Origin: Polyporus tsugae
Taxonomy: Eukaryota; Basidiomycota; Agaricomycetes; Polyporales; Polyporaceae
Assembly (NCBI GenBank): GCA_024305745.1
Contig: JAHRBS010000011.1
Span: 806,001 to 870,000, forward strand
Reading direction: 5' to 3'
DNA: 64,000 nucleotides
Shown here in pieces: positions 55,964 through 64,000 of the stretch. Made by a program: the position numbers and the translations under genes. Positions within the stretch are counted from its first letter, which is position 1. Each line of letters begins with the position of its first letter. The notes under the pieces are model-generated. The model saw nothing but the letters and a program-made list of their open reading frames with translations. It searched no databases and was not told the origin of the DNA.

Positions 55964-57061
55964 GCTGAGCAGTTGCGTAGTGGTAGTTGGGCACCGTATA
56001 AGTACAAAGTCGAGAGGATGGTCGTGAACGATGATGTACAAGGGAGAGGTCATGCGCGTGAGAGAGCCGTCGATCGGGTTCCCGTCTGTCCCGCCGTCCG
56101 GGCCGGCGATTGAACGCGATATGACCGAACTCCGTCCCCCAGTAATTCTCCTCGTCATGCATAGGGGAATCGTTATTTGAAACTCGTCGCGACGTTAGAG
56201 GCCGGGATGGATTTGTACACGGGTACAACGAAATATATTGTCTCCCCCACTTGGCCCACTGCGCCGCGAACAGAAAATTGAAACATGGCATGCGAGGGAA
56301 TCGAACGTATGCAAGCATCTTATTCCTCAGTGAACCTTCGCTTGTTCCTCATTATAGTGCAGATGCCCAACGTCGAGAGGGTCCACTCCTTGTGGGCCTG
56401 GCCACAGAGATACTTAGTCAGACCTTGGGTCAATATACACAATATGATACATGTATTCTGTACTTGTATGTTGACTGTGGCATTCAGCCGTGCTTCGAGC
56501 AGGGATATCGGTATTACAGGATAAGTTACAGCAACACAAACAACCGGGTATAGTCCACACAGACGAAATAAGCAACCGAAGAAAGCTAAGAACGATCCTA
56601 GATAAAGCATGAAACTCGTATCCGAAGCACCAAGCACCCGAGGTAACCAAAGCCCTAGCTAAGTGGCCGTGAGACGAAGACGTTGGCGCTGATAGAGCAG
56701 GACCCAAGTAAGTAAGTTAAGTCGACACCGATATCCAAACCAAAAGCATCCTCCTCAGCCGCAGAGTCCCATTGCCCACACCCCGGAACTGACAGCCAGC
56801 CACATCACCTTGCAAACCCCAGGCCCCGCGCAACACGTAAGTATCAGCAATCGCCGCCGCCGCCGCAACACGGATGTAATGAATGCGCAGGCCAAAGTTC
56901 CCAGCCCAGCGAATCGGTCCCCAGTTCCCCAGTCCTCCAGTCTTCTGCAGACCCGAGCCTCCAGTTCCGAATACCCAGGGTAGTCGACCACGCTCCCCGA
57001 AGCCCGAAGCGATCGCTCACGACGACGAACAACGAACAGGGCGCGCACCTGGCTGCTCCGA
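55964..57061. other. SSADH promoter side and spacer, nothing else recognised
   Basis: The first 100-130 bases upstream of the SSADH start are also present in the inverted copy at 46.7 kb, so part of the promoter was duplicated. The rest up to 57061 has no supportable gene. Confidence 0.35.
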
Positions 57062-58080
57062 CTACCGCCCCGCCTCGACCGCGAGCTTCATCTTCGCAAA
57101 CCCGTCCGGCCCGCTCTCGCGCATGATCCCGCGGAACATGTACCGGTCCCCCAGATAGTCGACGCGCCTCACGCCCTGCGCCTCCTCGAACGCCTGCGGG
57201 CTCGGAAAATGCCTGCAGCGCCTTGTGTACGCCGCCGAGACCTCGTTCATCCGGCGCGCTGACAGCCGCACCCAGTCGCTCTGGCTGATCCGCCGCTGCA
57301 GCGTCCTGTAGAGCGCCATGAGGACGTCGTAGACGGTGATCGGCGCGTCCTCGGCCTCGCGCGGGGACACGGAGAGGAACGGGGAGCGCTCGCGCGAGCG
57401 TTCGCGCGGGGTCGTGTGTTGCTCGAGGTGCACGGGCCAGTCGGGGACGGCGTCGCACTTGATCGTCATGCGGTACACGGGCGGGTGCGTCGCGGGCTCG
57501 AGCAGCTCGTCGAGCGTGAGCGGGGTGCCGGACGTCTGGCCGAAGGAGGTGATGCGTTGCGGGTTGAAGGAGTGCAAGGAGAGGTCGAAGAGGAGTTTGG
57601 GGCCCGCGGCGCTCTCGCCGTTGAGCAGAGGGTGGATCTGCGCCGTGTGGGACGGGCTGGGTTGGAAGGCCATCGGGGCCGCCATCGGTGCGAACATGGT
57701 CGGGAACGTCACCCAGGCGGGCTGGGGAAGGCAGGTGTCGGAACGCCGTCTCTGATGGGTAAACATCGGAGTGGGGGCGTGTTGAGTGGGAAGAGGGACG
57801 ATGGGAGGGAGTGGGGTGACGATGATCGGGGGAGAGGGGAAGGGCACCGGGTTTGGGGAAGGAGCGAGGTTGGCGTGCCAGGAAGGCCGACGTTGACGTG
57901 GAGGGAAAGGCTCGCGGTCGTCATCGAAGCGGACGCGGCGCTCAGGCAGAGGGGGACGAGAGGGGTAGGCGGGAGGGAGGTCATGGGAGGGATGAAGGGT
58001 GAGACATACGGTTGGTCGTAGAACGGCATCATGTACGGCGTCGGGTAGTAGAACTGAGGGTAGGCATATTGGTGAGCCAT
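57062..58080 (-). CDS. DUF6699 domain protein
   Basis: Start ATG at 58080 (MAHQYAYPQFYYPTPYMMPF), a Tyr/Pro-rich N-terminus, then Pro-rich linker with RRVRFDDDREPFPPRQRRPS, and a C-terminal DUF6699 domain: IHPLLNGESAAGPKLLFDLS, LDELLEPATHPPVYRMTIKC, ITVYDVLMALYRTLQRRIS, RRVDYLGDRYMFRGIMRESG, ending at 57062. Function of the domain is unknown; it is widespread in basidiomycetes. Near 57960 the N-terminal frame must shift to reach RRVRF; a weak intron (donor GTCTCA after QPY, acceptor CTGAG) would keep the phase, but relatives seem continuous here, so an indel is equally possible. Confidence 0.72.
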
Positions 58081-61000
58081 GTTTGCTGAGATGAGTAGGG
58101 GAGTTAAAGAGATAGGACGAGGAGGCGGGGAAAGAGGGCTCTTTTATAGCAGGTGGGGAGATCGAGATGCGGTTGTGGACAAGAAATGTGGGTCTCAGAT
58201 CCACAGGCAGAGAGGTATGGGTGTTGGGACAGGGAGATGTCCGGGGTAGTCGGCGAAGAGAGAAGTAGTGGATGCGCCAAGTGTGGGCAGTGAGCTGGCT
58301 GCGGTCGACGCGGTGGGACGAATGGCGGAGGTGCACTGGGGGAGGTAGATTAATAAATAAGTGGGATTTGAATTTTTGTGACTCGGGCGTTCCTGGAAGC
58401 ATCGCGACATCGCATCAGTGCGTAACAAAGTTGGAAGGTCGGAGTTGACAATATTCATGTCGAGCGCTGAGCGGCAGAAGACGTGGCTGCAGTAAGTTAC
58501 TACTGTAGTGTGGCCTGAGTGTGGCTGCAGAGAGCGGGGCCGCCAGGGAGGCTCGCACCGCGATTGGCGTGGAGGATGGAGTCGATAAGAATCAGCACTG
58601 CTCACGCCTGATCAATGCAGCATCCCGACAGAGATCGTCCGAGGCCATACTCGCTGTGCCAGATTTGGCATGTGCGCCGGACCAAGGGAGCGGGGGATGA
58701 CAACATCCGCTGTCAGCGAGTGTGTAACAACAACGGGAACGCACTGGTTGCTGGTTCACTTCATTGTCGAGACGTCGACCGCGCAGAGTCTGTACCCTCT
58801 CGATAGCGGCTTGAGAGCGCGGTGAGGAATACTCTTGATTGACCTGTTTGGGCCACTGATAGGTTGTACGACAGGCCGGACCACTGTCGGCCAGTTGGGA
58901 GGAGGGAGTGGTTTCTAGTATGGGAGTCGCAGGGCAAGCGGAGCCGGCGGCCAAGGAAGGCGCTGTGGCAGTGTTTCGAGGCGGTACTCCGAGTCGCTCC
59001 TCCTGCGCTTCAGTACCGTGGGGCTTCTTCCTGACACCGATAGCCTCTTCCCCGGCCTCTTTCGACTTCACCCAGCCTCCTTCCTCCTTTCACTGCTTGT
59101 GGTTATCCGCTGGACATATGCAATCGGCTGCCTATCTCTCGAAACCATGTCATCGCCACGGACGGCGGCCTTTTCGCGACCCCGACCTGGCCCCGGAACT
59201 GGCAACTGCACGTTCGACCATGAGAGGACTATGAACGGATCTTCCGCCTGTACATACACCGCAATCAATATGACGCATAGAGGTACTCTCTAGCATGCAA
59301 TCCACACGTCATCGATGGTTCTCCTCACATTTGGTCGTTGTTCCACCGACTACATCCCTCCAGGATGTCCTTATTCGATTGCGCACGCCTTCCATACGAA
59401 GCAGTGCAGGTCACCAGCACCGCCGACACGTATTCGTGGCGTCAAGGTACTCCGATCCGTCGCGGAGGCTGGCGCACATTTTCAGCATGCACCCGAGATC
59501 TATAGTATTCAAGTTTCCAAAGAACCCTTCGTGCTCGCCTGACGACTACCACTCAGCTTCCCGAACCGTCTTCTGTGCCACCCGATGCTCACGCTTAACT
59601 GCGTTTCATGACCGCCGCAACCCTTATCGGCGGTCCCTCTCAGCGTCCGTGTTCCGCGTTCGACGGCCCTGGTTTTTGGTATCCTCGATGCACACCACGG
59701 TCGGTGTGGCGCAAATCTTTTGTAACTTTTTGTGAGCTTCTCATAAGTCATCGTTGAATTGTTGTCGCAACCTAACCACAATCTATCAGACCACATCTTC
59801 CAAAGCTTCCGATGGCCCCGCACGCACAATCGCACAGCTTCGCTCTGAGCCCCCCGATGGCAGCATATTCCTCGTCTGAGCACATTATTGCCCGGTCTGC
59901 GCGAACACTGCAGTACGTGCCTTTGCGTCCAGATCTTCTAAAGCTCATACGGTGCTGACACATTCACAGTGACCGAGCTGTCGTCGACAGACTCGAAGCT
60001 GCGCCGCCGGTCCCGAGACCGCACCTGTTTCCACCAAGGTCGGCGTGCTAGAATTACATTAACGGCTAACTTTGGTGCGCCTGGCGTCCGACGGTGCCCC
60101 CTGGCGTCAATTGTGGTTTGACTGGAGATGTTGCTAAGGCGCCGAACGAGACTGCGCGTTCGGTTGCCAGGTCCGTAATGGAGCTGTGAGCATATACTCT
60201 CACGTACTTACCGTCTGAACCGTGAAGCCCGCCTTCCGTGCTCTGCATTCATCCAACTCGATCAGAGAGACGCCTCGGCCCGCCTCAAGGTCCTCATTCT
60301 CCCGAATCGCGGGGCGCTGGGTTTGCGTCTCTACAGGAAGTTATGACTGGACTTCCAGCGGTGTGAACTTCACTTCCTGACTCAACTTGAATCCATTGGT
60401 GGCACCTGCCAAAACGAGCGCATACCGCTGGGAAGTCTCGAATGTCAGGGCGCGCAAAACGTGGCCGGACTACGGCCCGCTTGCGCGCACTCGTGGCGCG
60501 CGGTCGCCCCCGGTACATAATACAGAGCGGCAGTCACAACAGTTGTGGGTCCTCATGGGTGTCTCCTGTGCACGTCTTCGGTCACCGCGCGCAACGTGGT
60601 GGGCCGCTATAGGCTGCATCTTCTGGGGCATGAGGCACGAGGCATAGTTTTTCGCGCAACGTGTAGCTGACCTGTACTGACACGATTACAGACCTTCCAG
60701 GTACTACTGATACCCGTTAACCCCGCCCTTCGGTTGGGGAGGGGTCCTTCTCGATACTTATCCTTCGTGGCCGCTGTCTGTGGTTGCTTCTCCGCAACCC
60801 GTTCGATTCACAGGACGGCCATGGATATCGGGGAGATGATGGTCCGTCTGCTTCGCATCAGTACCCCATATCAGAATACGCGCAATCGGTGATTTTGGAT
60901 ATCACAGCCTGCCAGGTTACCGCCGGCGCGAATGTTGCAGCCTACGCATACAGCACAGCGGTCGCGCCCTGTGTCTGTAGGTGTCCGTCCACTACCCCGT

Positions 61001-63179
61001 TTCGGACTCGGAGTCGTCTGCGTGAGACTCACAGGTCGTCCACCCCCGAATAGGCTTGGTCTATGTCTTGTCTATGTCCACATCGTCCACCAGGTGAGTC
61101 TGCTTCAGCAATTGAATAGGATCCAAGCGTGATCTCTGTTATCTATGTAGCTTCATTCGCCAGGGCTATGTAGGGTGGAGGTCCGTCTTTGACGACACCG
61201 TTCGTGCCAGATAGCCACCCAGCGTTGTACTAGTGCTGTGGCTGAACTTTACATTTGCAATGTTCAACGTTTCCATCGAGCTTTGGTACGCCGTACCTCG
61301 TGTCATCTAACCGATTGCTTCCGTCCGACCCGGGATATCTAGCCAGCGGTTTATGCACTGCCGTTCTGTGGGTGTTGCAGGTCTCGCCGAGAGCCGAGCA
61401 GTCGCCACACCGCCAAGATGTGGGACTTGTGCGCACGAAGGCCGCTCGAGTACTTACTCCGCGTCGGAGCTCACTAGGTCCGAGTCCTCGTCCGATTCCG
61501 CGGGATCCTGGACCGGTGTCTACTAGTGCTCGTGGTGCGATTGCTCCCCTCTTCCACGCCGACCTTCGCCTGATATCATCGGGTTATTGCGGCCTAGTGT
61601 CAGTCTTCTACAGGTATTCCGTCTGCTCCCTTCCGTTCTATGTGGAAGGTTCGCCGACCACCTGCCGGTGTGTCGACCCTGCTCATACCGCGTATGGAAT
61701 AGTGCTGTTCGGGCTCACCGGCACGCCCTAACGTCTTCGCACTGCCAAAGCGCTCTTCTTGGCCTGCAGGCACTGAAGTGGGGCGCTGGGTCCGTCGAGT
61801 TCGTCACATGCACAATTTTGCGAGTGCTCGACCGTGTCACGTCCCATTCAAAGGGGTGCGCCGCGATAACTTCGTTATGAGCGCATTGTCGCTGAACTGT
61901 TCACCTCACCAAAATGTGGGCAGCGGAGGGGAAGGCGATATCCCGGTGTATCGGCTGGACTTTTTTTCTCTAGAATTAGAATCAGTGATTGTTCACGAGG
62001 TTGAGGCGAAATGCCGGTGGACTCATTCATGAGAGAGTGCGCACACAGTCCGAGGCCCCAGTGGAAGAAAGGCAATACCGGGCATTGCTGAGTCGGGCGA
62101 TCTCGGCTGAAGGGCGCTTGTTTTGCCGATTTGAGGACGAGCGCGGACACCTCAAATTCGTAGCGGCGAGGTTGACGGTTGGCCATCCATGCGACTCTCC
62201 GGAACCATCCTTGGATCTCTTCAAACACACGCCGTTGAATTCGTTTATCAAGTCTTTGTCAGCGTGGGTTGACTCTCCAACTCCCCAGATATGTCATATT
62301 TACATGGATCTGCCGGTGCTCACCATGGATCATCGATAGTCCCCAACAACAAGTCTTCTCGTGCTCCTTTCCTACCAGGTCTCCTTCCTGCACGCCATCT
62401 TATGCAAGCTGAGCTATGAGGTTGTCAGGGCTCACCAAGCCGCTTCGAATATCGATCTTGCTTCGAGCAAGCCAGATATCAGTAGGTCCCTGCCGTTCTT
62501 ACACAGCGCAGTGCTGACATGATATCATATAGTTGTCCCCAAAATCATGCTCAAGCACATATGCGGAACACCATTTTCTTTCCGCGTTCTCAGGCTTAGA
62601 GCCACACGACGGTCTCAATCGGCCTTACTTACCCATGGCAGATGATGGATGTGAGTCCCCAGCTGAGTTCGGTACTTACCGCCATCGTCCGAACGGTGCG
62701 CCGTCTCCACTTTCCTTTGCGCCTCGGTCAACCTGAATCCGGAACTGGAGCTTATTCTTCTGCTACTTTTGTTTGTGCATTACAGACCCCCAAGTCGCCT
62801 TCCTTTACCTCTACCGCATATACGGGGCAGATACGAACTTAGTTCCCAGGTAGGTACTACATATATTTCCAAAAGATATATGGCGTATCTGATATCACCA
62901 GCGCCGCCGGCGCCCGGGGGGTTGGGAGAGCGGCCATTCGTTCGGGAACAGAGCATGTCAATCACCGGCTTAGATCGCAGTTCTCGATGCTCTGACTCAA
63001 GCCACCCTAGTCATCGTCGGTACGCACGCTGTGATGGCTCCTGGTTTTTCTCTTTATCTTTCCACCTCCATCCACCCCTGCGGAGAATCTTGCAGGCTTT
63101 CGCCTTCCTGCCCCTTCCCTTCTCTATTTACTGGTGCGGCGTCCTCATCCTGCGTGCGGGGCTTGTGCCAGGCCAGGAG
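58081..63179. other. gene-poor stretch
   Basis: Five kilobases without a supportable gene. Scattered open frames occur (for example minus 59071-58592; plus 61989-62339 with RALLSRAISAEGRLFCRFED) but none has a recognisable domain, conserved intron pattern or flanking repeats. Decayed or lineage-specific genes cannot be excluded. Confidence 0.3.
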
Positions 63180-64000
63180 ATGTCATCCCCGACGTTGATC
63201 GACGACACAAATCCCATGGTTCAGTACGCGCCAGGATGGATCTGGGACCAAAACGTCAACGAGGTCGACCACACAAGGCACGGCGCTGCCATTGAAGGGC
63301 TGACAGCGTCGTTGAGCTTTTATGGTGAGCGCGCTCATCCTAACAGGTCCAACTCATTCAGTAATACGGCGCTCAGGTTCCGGCGTTCAAGTGGTAGGAA
63401 CCCTCGAACCTACTGATAACTACGGTCAGCCAAGTACCACGTACAAGGTCGATGGGGATCTTGTAGGAACCTATAACGCGCCGTTCACGGCCTCTGGGGA
63501 TACTCGCTTCAACGTGACGTTCTTCTCGAAACTCGATCTCACCCTCGACGATCATGAGGTCGTGATCACGAACGTGAACGGCACGAGCCCAAACACCTTC
63601 TGGCTCGACTACTTCCTCATCTACACCCAACCCGTGTCCTCCAGCGGCACTACCACCACGTCGACATCCACGTCAGTCACTCCTTCCGACTCTCTAACCA
63701 ACACACTCGTTTCTGTACATAGTACTTCTACTACTTCTACCACGACATCTTCCTCAACCACTGTGGTGCTCACAGCATTGGCGTCGCCATTGTCCACGGC
63801 CTCATCTTCTTCCTCATCATCGTCTTCGCCATCGGCTTCAACTGACTCGATCACTTATCCATTCAGTGGCACCACAACTGCGCCTTCGCAATCAAATGCC
63901 CCCACAACAGCGAGTGGTACGTCGTCCGCGACCAGTGTCTCACCCGCTTCAGGCACGTCGCAGTCTCCGGGGCATTCAAATACTGGCAAGATAGTCGGGG
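63180..64000 (+). CDS. Ser/Thr-rich surface protein, 3' end beyond window
   Basis: Start ATG 63180 (MSSPTLIDDTNPMVQYAPGW). Exon 1 ends 63324; the intron 63325-63376 (52 bases) joins SLSFYG to SGVQVVGTLEPTDNYGQPS. The N-terminal domain (YKVDGDLVGTYNAPFTASGD; FNVTFFSKLDLTLDDHEVVI; NTFWLDYFLIYTQP) is a beta-sandwich-like module common in agaricomycete membrane proteins, usually followed by a Ser/Thr stalk, one membrane helix and a cytosolic tail. The Ser/Thr stalk is present to the window edge; the helix is expected beyond it. No classical signal peptide precedes the domain at this start. Confidence 0.72.

Noticed and set aside
1..64000. CRISPR arrays, bacterial operons, riboswitches
   Set aside because: The sequence is eukaryotic with spliced genes; no spaced direct repeats of CRISPR type were seen.

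Overview
The window looks like nuclear DNA of a basidiomycete fungus, most likely an agaricomycete of the polypore type (an inference from gene families; no marker gene fixes the species). Genes are broken by many short introns (about 45-70 bases, GT-AG with some GC-AG), both strands carry genes at low density, and the families are typical of such genomes: expanded P450s, F-box/LRR proteins, KDZ-transposon-associated cysteine-cluster proteins, Rap-like Ras GTPases and DUF6699.

Layout. 0-8 kb is decayed: a dynamin-like GTPase pseudogene, a hAT transposon with intact ends and target-site duplication but a broken transposase, and an orphan last exon of a P450. 9.7-15.7 kb holds three related multi-pass membrane proteins of unknown function (two plus, one minus). 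17.9-22.1 kb has a P450 with one in-frame stop and a single-exon F-box/LRR protein. 23.8-25.7 kb has a plasma-membrane H+-ATPase fragment and a WD40 protein. 26-31 kb has a decayed hypothetical gene, a small tail-anchored protein hit by a miniature transposon, and a Rap-like GTPase. 31.2-40.2 kb is an accessory block: a KDZ-associated CxC5/CxC6 pseudogene split by a second miniature transposon, an F-box/LRR fragment and two related cysteine-cluster genes; a 31-base imperfect inverted repeat lies at each end of the block. 41-46 kb has an Sfp1-like zinc-finger gene, a hypothetical gene, and a CoA-dependent acyltransferase with one exon apparently inverted. 46.7-56 kb carries a complete succinate-semialdehyde dehydrogenase gene (minus), an inverted partial copy of its 5' half about 6 kb away, and a Tc1/mariner-type (pogo-like) miniature element with perfect terminal repeats. 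57-58 kb has a DUF6699 protein; 58-63 kb shows no convincing gene; 63.2 kb starts a surface protein that runs off the right edge.

No operon-like logic or pathway cluster is visible. The P450, acyltransferase and dehydrogenase are typical accessory metabolism but are not tightly clustered. The common theme is mobile-element activity and gene decay: four elements with recognisable ends, three of which sit in or next to broken genes. Several genes show isolated stops or one-base frame changes, which could be true decay or uncorrected indels in the assembly; raw reads or transcripts would decide. Gene models were spliced by eye, so exon borders are estimates unless stated.
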